Shown here piece by piece: positions 35,222 to 44,974 of a stretch of DNA of 64,000 nucleotides (its first letter is position 1; the number at the start of each line of letters is the position of its first letter). The stretch covers positions 124,001-188,000 of the forward strand of contig NZ_WBKI01000002.1 in NCBI RefSeq assembly GCF_008830365.1, in the 5' to 3' direction. The DNA comes from Serratia proteamaculans. Lineage in GTDB: Bacteria; Pseudomonadota; Gammaproteobacteria; Enterobacterales; Enterobacteriaceae. The position numbers were made by a program, and so were the translations under genes. The notes below the pieces were generated by a model. It was not told where the DNA came from. It was given only the letters and a program-made list of their open reading frames with translations, and made no database searches.

Positions 35222-37393
35222 CTAACTTTTAGACTTATAACTGTAATCATAATAATCATAGCCATAGCTATAATAGTTTGAAGCCTTTTTCATTACCGCA
35301 TTCAGTATCACGCCCTTAATATCAATACCATTTTGTTCAAACCGCCTTATACTGACCTCGACCTCTTTTGGACTATTCAGCTCAAAACGGGCAACCATTA
35401 ACGCGGTGCCAACATGCTTCCCAATTATTGCAGCATCAGTAACGGCTAATATAGGTGGCGTATCTACCAATACAAAATCATAATGTTTAGATGCCCATTC
35501 GATAACTTCAGAAAAACGACTATGCATGAGTAGTTCTGAAGGGTTCGGTGGAACTTGTCCCCGAGGCATAAAATCAAAATTTTCAAATGACGTTTTTTTA
35601 ATTGACTCTACTACATTTAATTTCCCTGACAACACATCAGATAGTCCATTCTTGCCATCTAAGCCAATTAGCTCATGCGCATAGCCTTTTCGCATGTCGC
35701 TATCAATAAATAGCACCTTCTTACCTGTTTGGGAAATAACAGCAGCCAAGTTTGCTGAGATGAATGTTTTACCGATTCCTGGACTTGCACCTGAAATCAT
35801 CAAAACATTATTCTTTGCTTCCATCATTGCAAAATGTAAGCTAGTTCTCAGACTACGAATTGCTTCTATCGCAAGGTCGGCAGGGTTACCGAATGCAAGA
35901 AGCAGATTAGAATCCGCATTTTTCTTTTTATTTTTTGAACGGAATTCTAAATCCTTTTTCCGCTGCCATTCTGAAAGTGGTACGCTTGAGTAAACGTTGA
36001 TCCCTAATTCTTCCAATTGCTCGGGACTTTCAATTCCTCGATGCAAGAACGCACGCAGGAGTATATATCCTGTTGATATTGCCCCGCCCAGAATAATGCT
36101 TAATAAGAGCACTATTGCTTTACGTGGTTTTACAGGTTTTACTTGTGTTATGGCCTTATCAATTATGCGTACATTACCTACAGTACTAGCCTTGGATATA
36201 TTAAGCTCCTGCTCTTTATTCAGCAATTGCATATATACTTCTTGACCAGACTGCACATCCCGACTTAAACGTAAAATTTCTTGCTGTGTATTCGGCATTG
36301 CACTTACGCGTTTATTTAGCTTGTCCCTTTCATCTTCTAAAGTCTTTCGTTTTTCTAACAAAGCTCTATACGAGGGGTGAACTTTTGTATAGAGCTTTGA
36401 AATCTCAGCTTCTTTAAAGGTCAACTCGTTTAGCTGAGTATCAACAGACACAATAGAATCTAAAACAGATTTAGCCTCCAGGGACAAGTCTACAGAATCA
36501 TTTTTCTGTCTGAATTTATTAAGTTTTTCTTCTGCTATATCGAGAGACTCACGTATTTTAGGTAACTGATCATTCAAAAAACCTAAACTCTTAGCGTCTT
36601 CTTCAGACTTTCTCTCTACGTTCTGCTCAAGATAATTTCTTGCAATCGAGTTTAGTATTTCTTTTATAAGTACTGGATTCTCTCCAGTCATACCTAAACC
36701 TAAAACCCCAGTGTTTTTCCCTTTATCGCCAACCTCAAACTTATCGAGTAAAATATTAATGGCTGCCAACTCGCTAATCTTGGAAACTTTAAAACTAGTT
36801 CCTTTTTTAGCTTCAACTTTGTCTATCAAAATTGCTAGTTGGCCTTTTCTAATTACCTCACCACTTTTGCCAGTGGCAATTTCAGCACCATCTTTTATGA
36901 TACTAAAACCACCGTTCTCGTTAACTTTTACAACTACTGAAGGTTCGTCAATCCAATCTGCTGGAATTTCAAATCTCGAAACCATAAGGTTTCCTGACTT
37001 TTCTTTCACAAGCCGAGAATATCCTTTCCCGAATATCGGGAAATACTCCTGTTCGACGACAACACGTAAATTCAAGTCATCTACCGTTTTACTCAAGATC
37101 ATTCTTGACCGTAATAACTCGATTTCAGGAGCCGACTCAGGTTGGTTATTAGGTAAAATCTGGCTAATATTATTAAGTAGCGAATTACCTGCATTTTGCT
37201 CTACCTGTACCATAGCATCCGCTCGGTAAATAGGCGTAGCAAATAAACAATATAATATCCCTAAGGTTAAAAACAATGTAGTAACGCCAATGATCAGCCA
37301 ACGATTATCGACTAACTCACCCAGCAGACGTCCCAAATCGACGTCATCTGTTTTATCATTTCCCGAATTATTTACTCTATTTTTTTCTGACAT
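35222..37393 (-). CDS. wzc: Tyrosine autokinase and chain-length co-polymerase Wzc
   Basis: Inner-membrane polysaccharide co-polymerase controlling polymer length and export through Wza. 723 residues: membrane segments at about 32-51 and 427-447 enclosing a periplasmic Wzz-like domain with long coiled coils, then a cytoplasmic BY-kinase with Walker A GASPGIGKT (535-543), Walker A' VLFIDSDMRKG (560-570), Walker B around 640-650 and a C-terminal tail with eight Tyr in the last 17 residues for cycling phosphorylation. Good ribosome-binding site AGGA. Third gene of wza-wzb-wzc. Confidence 0.97.
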   Translation of the reverse strand: MSEKNRVNNSGNDKTDDVDLGRLLGELVDNRWLIIGVTTLFLTLGILYCLFATPIYRADAMVQVEQNAGNSLLNNISQILPNNQPESAPEIELLRSRMILSKTVDDLNLRVVVEQEYFPIFGKGYSRLVKEKSGNLMVSRFEIPADWIDEPSVVVKVNENGGFSIIKDGAEIATGKSGEVIRKGQLAILIDKVEAKKGTSFKVSKISELAAINILLDKFEVGDKGKNTGVLGLGMTGENPVLIKEILNSIARNYLEQNVERKSEEDAKSLGFLNDQLPKIRESLDIAEEKLNKFRQKNDSVDLSLEAKSVLDSIVSVDTQLNELTFKEAEISKLYTKVHPSYRALLEKRKTLEDERDKLNKRVSAMPNTQQEILRLSRDVQSGQEVYMQLLNKEQELNISKASTVGNVRIIDKAITQVKPVKPRKAIVLLLSIILGGAISTGYILLRAFLHRGIESPEQLEELGINVYSSVPLSEWQRKKDLEFRSKNKKKNADSNLLLAFGNPADLAIEAIRSLRTSLHFAMMEAKNNVLMISGASPGIGKTFISANLAAVISQTGKKVLFIDSDMRKGYAHELIGLDGKNGLSDVLSGKLNVVESIKKTSFENFDFMPRGQVPPNPSELLMHSRFSEVIEWASKHYDFVLVDTPPILAVTDAAIIGKHVGTALMVARFELNSPKEVEVSIRRFEQNGIDIKGVILNAVMKKASNYYSYGYDYYDYSYKSKS

Positions 37394-37409
37394 TGGTAGT
37401 CCTGACTGA

Positions 37410-37844
37410 TTATCGGCTTAAGGCTTTCACCCATTGCAGGGAGGATTCTTCAAGAAGGAGATATACAAACTCAAAAGCTTCACGACTCTGGCGGAAAGGA
37501 TCTGTAATTTCTCGTTTATCCAGCCAATGTCCAAAAAGCATAGTTTTTCCTCTAACTTCAGGAGCCAGCTTGCAGACTGCATCTATGTGTCCCTTTTCCA
37601 TAACCAGAATCAAATCATATTCACGACACATAGTAGCTGTAAGTTGTCTTCCTTCGTGACCATCAAGAGAAAGGCCATGTTGTTCAGCAACTTCTGTTGC
37701 TCGAGTATCTGCAGGTTTACCAACTAAGGCACCAAGCCCAGCCGAACTGATCTTCTTATTTGGTAGACCATTTCTTAATAACCGCTCCCCGGTAGGGGAG
37801 CGGCATATATTACCTACGCATACAACCAAAATAGAATCAAACAT
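37410..37844 (-). CDS. wzb: Low-molecular-weight protein tyrosine phosphatase Wzb
   Basis: Dephosphorylates Wzc. 144 residues from the ATG at 37844 (MFDSILVVCVGNICRSP), preferred over a TTG further up. The CVGNICRSP phosphate-binding loop and the DPFRQSREAFEFV segment with catalytic Asp are complete. Lies 14 nt after wza and 16 nt before wzc. Confidence 0.96.
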   Translation of the reverse strand: MFDSILVVCVGNICRSPTGERLLRNGLPNKKISSAGLGALVGKPADTRATEVAEQHGLSLDGHEGRQLTATMCREYDLILVMEKGHIDAVCKLAPEVRGKTMLFGHWLDKREITDPFRQSREAFEFVYLLLEESSLQWVKALSR

Positions 37845-37858
37845 ACTTGTCACCAAGA

Positions 37859-38995
37859 CTATGGCCAATTACGGATGCGTAATGAACCTTCGGTTAAGTT
37901 ATTAAACCCGGTGATTGTAGGTACAAGCTGACTAATAACCCGATTCCAACGGACAACAGGTGCAGTTGTCACATAAACTATATCATACGGTTGAAGATGA
38001 AATTCAGTTCCCATTACCATCGCGGCTGCGTCAGATGCATTTAACTGATAAATATTGGCCAATTTTTGAGCGTCAGTACCATGTAGCGGGCGAATAACAA
38101 AAACCCCAGTGGCATCCGAGAAGCTTTGGTCCATACCTTCAGCATTGCCCAACGCTTCGGTTAACGTCATTCCACTGCGGTCCATTTTCAGCGTAGTTTG
38201 CTTCTTCACTTCGCCCATAACGAAAACTTTCAGGTCATCATTACGTGGAACATAAAGAATATCACCAGGGTAAAGCAGATGGTTTTGCATAAGATCACCT
38301 CTCTGCATTAAAGCCTGCAAAGAAATACGCTGTTCTTTACCATTATGCGTCAACACTACATTTCGCCAATCCGCATTTTCGGCTAGCCCGCCGGCAGCAT
38401 TGATAGCGTCCATAACAGTTAAAGGTACGTTTGTGATAGCTTGTTTGCCTGAAGTTGCGACCTCACCTGTCACATATACTTTCTGCGAACGAAACGCTGC
38501 AATGCTTACATCCACCTGTGGACTTTCTATATATTGTGCTAAACGGCTGGATATCTCATTTCGAACCTGAACCATCGTTTTACCCGCAACTTTTACTTTG
38601 CCAATGTACGGGTAGAAAATCGTACCGTCTGAGTTAACCCAGTTGCCGGTATCACTGGCACTACGGTACTGGCCAGCTGGCGTTGTCAGTTCCGGATGAT
38701 CCCATACAGTGACCATCAGCACATCACCGACGCCGATGCGGTATTCATAATTCTGCAGTTCTCGCTCAAGTGAAGAGTTTGGCTGTGCAACCACAGGTTT
38801 AGGCCGCATTTTTTCAACGAGGCTTGGCGTCATAGGATAAATATTTACCAACTTGTCGATATCAAAGTCGCTATCATTTTGTTTTACTACATCTTTTCCA
38901 CTTGTCGAAAGGTGAGATCCCGGCACCATCGTACAACCGCTAATCACACTAATTGACACCAAAAGAGGTATCAGTTTCCATTGTTTTTTTGCCAT
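37859..38995 (-). CDS. wza: Outer-membrane polysaccharide export lipoprotein Wza
   Basis: Octameric outer-membrane export channel. 378 residues with a lipoprotein signal (VISGC, lipidated Cys21), then polysaccharide-export and SLBB-type domains ([49 protein letters not shown]) and a C-terminal amphipathic segment. First gene of the wza-wzb-wzc set, 293 nt from galF; the ribosome-binding site is weak. No wzi gene is found beside it, unlike most Klebsiella-type capsule loci. Confidence 0.97.
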   Translation of the reverse strand: MAKKQWKLIPLLVSISVISGCTMVPGSHLSTSGKDVVKQNDSDFDIDKLVNIYPMTPSLVEKMRPKPVVAQPNSSLERELQNYEYRIGVGDVLMVTVWDHPELTTPAGQYRSASDTGNWVNSDGTIFYPYIGKVKVAGKTMVQVRNEISSRLAQYIESPQVDVSIAAFRSQKVYVTGEVATSGKQAITNVPLTVMDAINAAGGLAENADWRNVVLTHNGKEQRISLQALMQRGDLMQNHLLYPGDILYVPRNDDLKVFVMGEVKKQTTLKMDRSGMTLTEALGNAEGMDQSFSDATGVFVIRPLHGTDAQKLANIYQLNASDAAAMVMGTEFHLQPYDIVYVTTAPVVRWNRVISQLVPTITGFNNLTEGSLRIRNWP

Positions 38996-39288
38996 CGAGT
39001 TATCATCACTATCAAATTAAGAATGTTTGTGGTGCTAAGCCCCGGGCCAACGTAGCGCTATCGCGGCACTCAGCAAAATGATTTGTCAACTACTCAAGCA
39101 GGTATGAAAAGTTCGCACTCATTGCGCAAGCATTGAACTCGCACCTGCTATTATAAAAGTAACGTCAACAACATTATTGCATAATAATCAAAAAAAAGAG
39201 TATGCCTATCTAAACGCTTTCTGCTAAACACAGAGAAAGGCCACCTCAGAATTGCTCTTAGGTAGCCAAAAAATTTTCGTAATTATCA
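38996..39288. other. Intergenic region between galF and wza
   Basis: 293 nt with no gene. Contains the galF terminator hairpin (39230-39267), a TATAAT on the minus strand (39150-39155), a TTGACA (39084-39089) without a well-spaced partner, and a degenerate ops-like stretch (39054-39065, 8 of 12 matches). Possibly a second promoter for wza. Confidence 0.5.
39230..39267 (-). terminator. Hairpin terminator after galF
   Basis: A 12-pair stem with one mismatch and one G-T pair (39239-39267) lies 21 nt past the galF stop and is followed leftwards by TTTCTCT. With an RfaH-modified polymerase from the upstream ops, read-through into wza is likely. Confidence 0.65.
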
Positions 39289-40182
39289 TTATAATGAAAG
39301 TTGCTCAGCCCACTCTCGAAACGCTTTCCCCTGAGTTGGATGACGCAGGCCATAAGTAACAAACGCCCGCAGATAACCCATTTTTTCGCCGCAGTTGAAC
39401 GATTCTCCCACCAACTCTGTCGCTTCAACCGGTTGGTGTTTCAACAACTCGGCAATGGCATCTGTCAGTTGAATTCTCCCCCACGCGCCTGGCTCTGTTT
39501 TTTCCAAAATCGGCCAAATATCGGCAGAAAGAACATAGCGCCCTACCGCAGAATAATTAGATTTCAGCGGGACTTCATGACCGGGTTTTTCGATAATAGA
39601 GGTCATACGTGAGCTTTCGCCGGGCTGCAGTTTATTGGCTTCGCATTCAACCACCGAGTAGTCGTGCAAAACATGCGCATCCGCAGCCTGAACCAGCACC
39701 TGGCTCAAACCCGTCTGTTCAAAGCGACTAATCATATGCGGCAGGTTGTCTTTCTTCAGGTCGGCTTTGGCGTCGTCAAGCAAGACATCCGGCAGCAGAA
39801 CTACAAAAGGTGAGTCCCCTACCAGCGGCTTGGCACAAAGCACCGCATGCCCCAAGCCTTGTGGCTGCCCCTGACGAATATGCATTAGTGTTACGCCTTT
39901 CGGTGTAATAGATTGCACTTCATCGAGCAACTGGCGCTTAACGCGCGCTTCAAGCATCGCTTCCAACTCGAAGGAGGTATCAAAATGGTTTTCGATTGCA
40001 TTCTTGGATGAATGCGTCACCAGGATGATCTCTTTGATCCCCGCAGCAACGCACTCATTAACAATGTATTGAATCAGCGGCTTATCAACGATCGGCAACA
40101 TTTCCTTTGGAATAGCCTTGGTTGCAGGCAGCATACGCATACCCAGACCTGCAACGGGAATGACAGCTTTTAACTTAGTCAT
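39289..40182 (-). CDS. galF: UTP-glucose-1-phosphate uridylyltransferase-like protein GalF
   Basis: 297-residue GalU paralogue; GalF is thought to modulate GalU rather than to be a strong enzyme. It carries [24 protein letters not shown], where GalU has GLGTRML, and [16 protein letters not shown] where GalU has [13 protein letters not shown]; both changes are GalF marks. Lies 45 nt after galU. galF is the conventional left marker of enterobacterial O/K loci. Confidence 0.9.
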   Translation of the reverse strand: MTKLKAVIPVAGLGMRMLPATKAIPKEMLPIVDKPLIQYIVNECVAAGIKEIILVTHSSKNAIENHFDTSFELEAMLEARVKRQLLDEVQSITPKGVTLMHIRQGQPQGLGHAVLCAKPLVGDSPFVVLLPDVLLDDAKADLKKDNLPHMISRFEQTGLSQVLVQAADAHVLHDYSVVECEANKLQPGESSRMTSIIEKPGHEVPLKSNYSAVGRYVLSADIWPILEKTEPGAWGRIQLTDAIAELLKHQPVEATELVGESFNCGEKMGYLRAFVTYGLRHPTQGKAFREWAEQLSL

Positions 40183-40227
40183 GGTAATCCTCTTGATATC
40201 TTATGATCGTCTTCTCAGCCGTAACTC

Positions 40228-41127
40228 TTACTTGCTGTTCAGCGTTTGTTTTAGCCACTGGGTAAAATCTTCGCCTTCGGAGGTGTGGCGCAGCCCGTAT
40301 TGTACGAATGCCTTCATATAACCCAACTTATCGCCGCAGTCATGCGATTTTCCGCTCATATGAAAAGCTTCTACGGTTTCCTGCCCCATCAATGCCGCAA
40401 TGGCATCGGTCAACTGAATTTCATCACCGGCACCCGGTAAGGTTTTTTCCAACAGCGGCCAAATATCGGCGGACAGGACATAGCGCCCTACCACTGCCAG
40501 ATTAGATGGTGCATCTTCAAGCGCCGGCTTTTCTACCACCGCTGTCATTGGGGTGCTCTCCCCTGCCGACAGTGCTGCACCGCCGCAATCGACGACGCCG
40601 TATTTAGAAACATCCTGTTCCGGTACCGGTTCTACCATGATTTGGCTGAAGCCGGTCTGCGCGAAGCGCTCGATCATCTTGGCCAGATTTTCTTTACGCA
40701 GATCCGCCGTGGAGTCATCCAACAACACGTCAGGCAGCAAGACGACAAAAGGCTCATCGCCTACCATAGGCTTGGCACACAACACCGCATGACCCAACCC
40801 TTTAGCCTGACCCTGACGTACTTGCATCACCGTCACATCTGCCGGGCATATAGTCTGTACTTCTTCCAGTAACTGGCGCTTAACGCGCGATTCCAAAACG
40901 GCCTCAAGCTCAAACGAGGTATCAAAATGGTTTTCGATCGCATTTTTGGAGGAGTGGGTGACCAACACAATATCTTTGATCCCCGCCGCCACACACTCAT
41001 TCACAATGTACTGAATCAGTGGTTTATCGACCACCGGCAGCATTTCTTTAGGAATGGCTTTTGTTGCCGGCAACATACGAGTTCCCAAGCCAGCAACGGG
41101 GATCACAGCTTTCAATCTTTTTTGCAT
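40228..41127 (-). CDS. galU: UTP-glucose-1-phosphate uridylyltransferase (GalU type)
   Basis: Makes UDP-glucose from UTP and glucose 1-phosphate, supplying UDP-Glc and, through galE, UDP-Gal. 299 residues from the ATG at 41127 ([19 protein letters not shown]); the extra 27 codons of the longer frame overlap the leader. The active GalU signatures [28 protein letters not shown] and [11 protein letters not shown] are intact, unlike in the neighbouring galF. First gene after the JUMPstart element, 90 nt downstream of it. Confidence 0.92.
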   Translation of the reverse strand: MQKRLKAVIPVAGLGTRMLPATKAIPKEMLPVVDKPLIQYIVNECVAAGIKDIVLVTHSSKNAIENHFDTSFELEAVLESRVKRQLLEEVQTICPADVTVMQVRQGQAKGLGHAVLCAKPMVGDEPFVVLLPDVLLDDSTADLRKENLAKMIERFAQTGFSQIMVEPVPEQDVSKYGVVDCGGAALSAGESTPMTAVVEKPALEDAPSNLAVVGRYVLSADIWPLLEKTLPGAGDEIQLTDAIAALMGQETVEAFHMSGKSHDCGDKLGYMKAFVQYGLRHTSEGEDFTQWLKQTLNSK

Positions 41128-41804
41128 GTTTTTTTCATCCAAAATCAAATAACTACAGCGTAGCCGACCTAATTCTGTACCCAGATGCTCACCCAGCCCT
41201 GGGCGCATGATTTAGACACGCTACCGCCCCTGGCTTTCAGCTACCAGTGTACTGTCATCGTTCTCTATGGGGTGATTGAGGGTTCCAATCTCACTTTGAT
41301 GTAAATTAGGGGCCATACTCGCTTTTTAAGCGATAGGTAGATCACAGAAAAAAGAAAACAAATACGCCCTTATAACCAAACGATGATACTTGTAAATGTT
41401 TATGTGGCTAAGATTCTTATACTATTACCGTATCGATACAAGCCTAAGATACCCGTTGGATGCCCTTTTCAGAATAAGACTACCCACTGGAGCAGACTGA
41501 ACAAAGTGTAGCAGCAATATGAATCTATAACGGATTGATTTTTAAAAATTATATTGTCTATTTCTTTACCCGTAGGCTCTCATACCCATCTCTGCCCAAT
41601 ATACCTCCTTTTTCTGAAAATCCCCCATTCCAAACGTTCCCACACCCTGAACGCTTCTTACAGAGATGATTTTTTATGCATTATTTTTGCTTGGCTTTTT
41701 CATGTCGCTTGTATGTCCCCTGTTTTAAAGTTGAATTTTCCCGGCTCAACACCCATCATTCGGTTGCGGGATAAGCCGTCGAACTTACAGGTGAAATTGG
41801 GCGT
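41128..41804. other. Divergent intergenic region with polysaccharide-locus control signals
   Basis: 677 nt between galU and yegH, no gene. Holds the JUMPstart/ops element (41217-41254) and, further right, AT-rich sequence where the main locus promoter should lie. A short palindrome TAAGATTCTTA (41409-41419) faintly resembles an RcsB-type site, and ATCGCTTAAAAAGCGA (near 41319-41334) forms a small hairpin. Promoter hexamers could not be fixed by eye. Confidence 0.6.
41217..41254 (-). promoter_or_regulatory. JUMPstart sequence with intact ops element (RfaH recruitment)
   Basis: On the minus strand this 38-nt stretch matches nearly all of the 39-nt enterobacterial JUMPstart consensus. It includes GGTAGCTG, AGCCAGGG and, at its end, GGCGGTAGCGTG (41217-41228), the ops site where RfaH loads on paused RNA polymerase. 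It is directed into galU and the entire leftward locus. Confidence 0.93.
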
Positions 41805-43391
41805 ATGGAATGGATCGCAGATCCAACAATTTGGGCCGGCCTGGCCACTCTGGTCGTGCTGGAAATCGTTCTGGGTATAGACAACCTTATCTTTATCGCC
41901 ATCCTGGCGGAAAAGCTCCCAAAGCATCAAAGAGATAAAGCCCGTGTTGTGGGTTTATTGCTGGCGTTACTGATGCGTCTGGCGTTATTGGCCTCCATAT
42001 CATGGCTGGCGACACTCACTCAGCCACTGTTTTCTGCCGTTGGGCACCCCTTCAGTGGCCGCGATCTTATAATGCTGGTTGGTGGGGTCTTCCTGCTGTT
42101 CAAAGCCACGATGGAGCTGAATGAGCGGCTGGAGGGCAAAGACGAAGAACAACAGGGTCAGCGAAAAGGCGCCCGTTTCTGGCCGGTAGTGGCGCAAATC
42201 GTGGTACTGGATGCCGTCTTTTCACTCGACTCGGTGATCACCGCCGTTGGCATGGTCGATCACCTGGCAGTAATGATGCTTGCGGTTTGTATTGCTATCG
42301 GCCTGATGTTGCTTGCCAGTAAGCCGCTAACGCGTTTCGTCAATGCCCACCCTACGATTGTCATCCTGTGCTTGAGCTTCCTGTTGATGATCGGTTTCAG
42401 TCTGGTTGCCGAAGGCTTTGGCTACCACATTCCGAAAGGTTATCTGTACGCCGCCATTGGTTTCTCGGTGATGATTGAAGCTTTGAACCAGCTATCGCAG
42501 TTCAATCGCCGCCGTTTTCTTTCCAAAGTGCGACCATTGCGCGAACGGACGGCAGAGGCCGTGCTGCGCATGCTGAGCGGCAAACATGAAGAAGCAGAAG
42601 TCGACAGCCACTCAGCCAACCTGCTGGCTGACAGCGACAGTGAGAGCGGCGAGATTTTCAATCAGCAGGAACGCCATATGATCGAACGCGTGTTGGGCAT
42701 GGCCCAGCGTACGGTAAGCAGCATCATGACTTCTCGACATGATGTGGAGTACCTTGAGCTGAATGACCCACAGGAAAAGCTGACCCAACTGCTGGAAAAA
42801 AACCAGCATACGCGCATCGTGGTGGTGGAAAACAGTGCCAGCGATGAACCGCTCGGCGTTATTCACACTATTGACGTGTTGAAACAACAGCTGACCCAAG
42901 CCCCGCTAGATTTACGCGCGCTGGTGCTGCAGCCGCTGATTTTCCCCGAGCAGTTAACCCTGCTGAGCGCGCTGGAGCAATTCCGCCAGGCGCAGACGCA
43001 TTTTGCCTTTGTGGTTGATGAGTTCGGCTCGGTGGAAGGGATCGTCACGCTAACCGATGTGATGGAAACCATCGCCGGTAACCTGCCGGAAGCCGGTGAA
43101 GAAGTCGATGCCCGCCATGACATTGTGCAAAATGATGACGGAAGCTGGACGGCCAATGGCTATATGCCGCTGGAAGATTTGGTGTTGTATTTGCCGCTAC
43201 CGCTGGAAGAAAAGCGTGAATACCACACGCTGGCCGGCCTGCTGATGGAACACAGCCAGCGCATTCCTCAGGAAGGCGAGCAGTTGCGGATCGGTGACTA
43301 CCTGTTTGAACCACTTGAAGTCAGTAGCCACCGTATTTTAAAGGTGAAAATCACCCCGCTGTTAGTACCAGAACCAGACTACGAGGTTTAA
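41805..43391 (+). CDS. yegH: TerC-family membrane protein with CBS pair and CorC/HlyC domain (YegH)
   Basis: 528-residue inner-membrane protein of unknown function. N-terminal TerC-like domain of about seven membrane segments ([37 protein letters not shown], each with a conserved Asp), two CBS motifs (about 300-420, [39 protein letters not shown]) and a C-terminal CorC/HlyC transporter-associated domain (about 440-520). In E. coli yegH lies beside wza and asmA, and that order is kept here. Possibly a metal homeostasis protein, by family. Confidence 0.92.
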   Translation: MEWIADPTIWAGLATLVVLEIVLGIDNLIFIAILAEKLPKHQRDKARVVGLLLALLMRLALLASISWLATLTQPLFSAVGHPFSGRDLIMLVGGVFLLFKATMELNERLEGKDEEQQGQRKGARFWPVVAQIVVLDAVFSLDSVITAVGMVDHLAVMMLAVCIAIGLMLLASKPLTRFVNAHPTIVILCLSFLLMIGFSLVAEGFGYHIPKGYLYAAIGFSVMIEALNQLSQFNRRRFLSKVRPLRERTAEAVLRMLSGKHEEAEVDSHSANLLADSDSESGEIFNQQERHMIERVLGMAQRTVSSIMTSRHDVEYLELNDPQEKLTQLLEKNQHTRIVVVENSASDEPLGVIHTIDVLKQQLTQAPLDLRALVLQPLIFPEQLTLLSALEQFRQAQTHFAFVVDEFGSVEGIVTLTDVMETIAGNLPEAGEEVDARHDIVQNDDGSWTANGYMPLEDLVLYLPLPLEEKREYHTLAGLLMEHSQRIPQEGEQLRIGDYLFEPLEVSSHRILKVKITPLLVPEPDYEV

Positions 43392-43419
43392 ACCGGGGCC
43401 GGGCATCGCCCGGCCGCCA
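43392..43419. terminator. Convergent hairpin between yegH and dcuC
   Basis: Perfect 8-bp GC stem with a 3-nt loop (43397-43415) in the 28-nt gap between the two convergent stops. T tracts are weak on both strands; may serve both genes. Confidence 0.5.
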
Positions 43420-44778
43420 TTACAAATGCTGGGGAACCAGCAATTCCGTCGCCACAATAACCACGATCAACCCAACAATCACCGGTACTGAAGTGCGTTT
43501 CACCACTTCGAACGGTGAGATTTTTGCCATGCCGGACACCGCAACCACCACACCGGAAACCGGCGACAAAGTACGCCCCAGGTTTGACGCTTGCAGCATC
43601 GGGATCACCAGATAAGCCGGATTAACCCCCATCTGCGCCGCCAACTTGGGAATGAGTTCAACGAAAGCATAGAAAGGTGCGTTCCCAGAACCGGTCGTCA
43701 TAGCTGCCAGCATGGTAATCACCACCAGTACCAGCATCATGATAATGCCACCGGTACCGAACGACTGCGCCAGACTGATAAGTCCGCTGATAAATCCGAC
43801 GGTGCTAAGCCCCTGGGCGAATACGCCGGCGGCCACCAACAGCATCACTACGCTGGCAAAGGCGTCCGCCATGCCGCGATAAGCAACCTCCAGACCGCTA
43901 AATACCTGTTTGGCGCTGAAACTACGCAGGAATTCAATCACCGCCGCCAACAACATACAGCCTACCAACACGGTGATGATATGCAGTTCCGGTCCCCATT
44001 TGCCGTCAAATACCAACACCCCAAGGATTGGCGTGAAAGGCAGTACGGCATAGAACCCCGGGGCGTGCGTGGTGATTTCACTCACATCCATAATATGGTG
44101 CTGTTCGTTGGCCTTCTTGTCGAGGTAGCGCTGCCAGAAGAAATGCGCAATCGCCATGCAAACAATCGCCGCAATCGAGATGGGTAACGTAGTTTTAAAG
44201 GCAAAATCAACCAACGGCATTTCCGCCGCCTTGGCCGCCAGCACCACATCACCCGAGGTCGGTGCCAGAATAATCGCCGCCGGCGAAGCGCAGATCGCTG
44301 CCGCCGCACCGCGACTGATACCCACGTTGACCATCAATGGGAATAGCGTAGCCATCAGTAATACGCCCAGGCCGGTGGCAGATGAGACCGCCAATGACAT
44401 CAGGCAGGCAACAAAATAGGCTGCCACCATCAGAAGATACGGGGAGTTAATCATCTGCAGTGGACGGGAGGCCAGTTTCACTACCACATCATTGGCGCCA
44501 ATGTGCGTCATATAAGCCGCAAACCCGCACAACATCATAATCATCATGCCAAGATCGCCCCCGCGGCTCATCAGCAGAATTTTGACGTACTCAATGATGT
44601 CGGTCGCGCGCCATCCGGTAGAGGCGGCGCTGGCAGGCAACAGGCTTTTGCCCATCAGGGCACTGATGGCCAACAGCAATAGGCCACCTACCATCAATAC
44701 ACCGGTAGCGGAGTAACCCTTGATGATGTAACGGCCAACACCCGCCGCGACGACCGCCCCAATCAGAAGCTCTATCAT
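43420..44778 (-). CDS. dcuC: Anaerobic C4-dicarboxylate transporter DcuC
   Basis: Inner-membrane carrier mainly for succinate efflux during fermentation. 452 residues, about 12-14 hydrophobic segments, near-identical in motif to E. coli DcuC (YIIKGYSATGVL; SRGGDLGMMIMMLCGFAAYMTHIGAN; SSATGLGVLLMATLFPLMVN; MTTGSGNAPFYAF). Its presence between yegH and asmA is not the E. coli order. A candidate FNR site lies about 95-107 nt upstream, in keeping with anaerobic induction. Confidence 0.95.
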   Translation of the reverse strand: MIELLIGAVVAAGVGRYIIKGYSATGVLMVGGLLLLAISALMGKSLLPASAASTGWRATDIIEYVKILLMSRGGDLGMMIMMLCGFAAYMTHIGANDVVVKLASRPLQMINSPYLLMVAAYFVACLMSLAVSSATGLGVLLMATLFPLMVNVGISRGAAAAICASPAAIILAPTSGDVVLAAKAAEMPLVDFAFKTTLPISIAAIVCMAIAHFFWQRYLDKKANEQHHIMDVSEITTHAPGFYAVLPFTPILGVLVFDGKWGPELHIITVLVGCMLLAAVIEFLRSFSAKQVFSGLEVAYRGMADAFASVVMLLVAAGVFAQGLSTVGFISGLISLAQSFGTGGIIMMLVLVVITMLAAMTTGSGNAPFYAFVELIPKLAAQMGVNPAYLVIPMLQASNLGRTLSPVSGVVVAVSGMAKISPFEVVKRTSVPVIVGLIVVIVATELLVPQHL

Positions 44779-44871
44779 ATTCCCTCAACTTATCATTATC
44801 GTTATTGACCATGCCAAAGCGTGCAAATCGCTTTACTGCGCACACTCTGCACAAACTCAGTCAAATGCATC

Positions 44872-44885
44872 ATGATGTTCGTCAA
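44872..44885 (-). promoter_or_regulatory. Candidate FNR-binding site upstream of dcuC
   Basis: On the minus strand TTGACGAACATCAT matches 8 of 10 defined positions of the FNR consensus TTGAT-N4-ATCAA. E. coli dcuC is FNR-activated. Promoter elements were not resolved. Confidence 0.35.
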
Positions 44886-44941
44886 TGTTACGGGAGGAAA
44901 TTATTGGGAAAGGGAAATACTCTGGCAGGGTTTACAGAGCA

Positions 44942-44964
44942 TGCGGGCCGCGGACCGGCCCGCA
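44942..44964 (-). terminator. GC-rich hairpin after asmA
   Basis: Perfect 9-bp stem with a 5-nt loop, 11 nt past the asmA stop. No T tract follows, so it may stabilise the 3' end rather than terminate by itself. Confidence 0.45.
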
Positions 44965-44974
44965 CAATTTGTAA

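Noticed and set aside
41409-41419. TAAGATTCTTA palindrome as an RcsAB box
   Set aside because: Shorter than and only partly matching the RcsAB consensus; kept only as a note in the intergenic entry.
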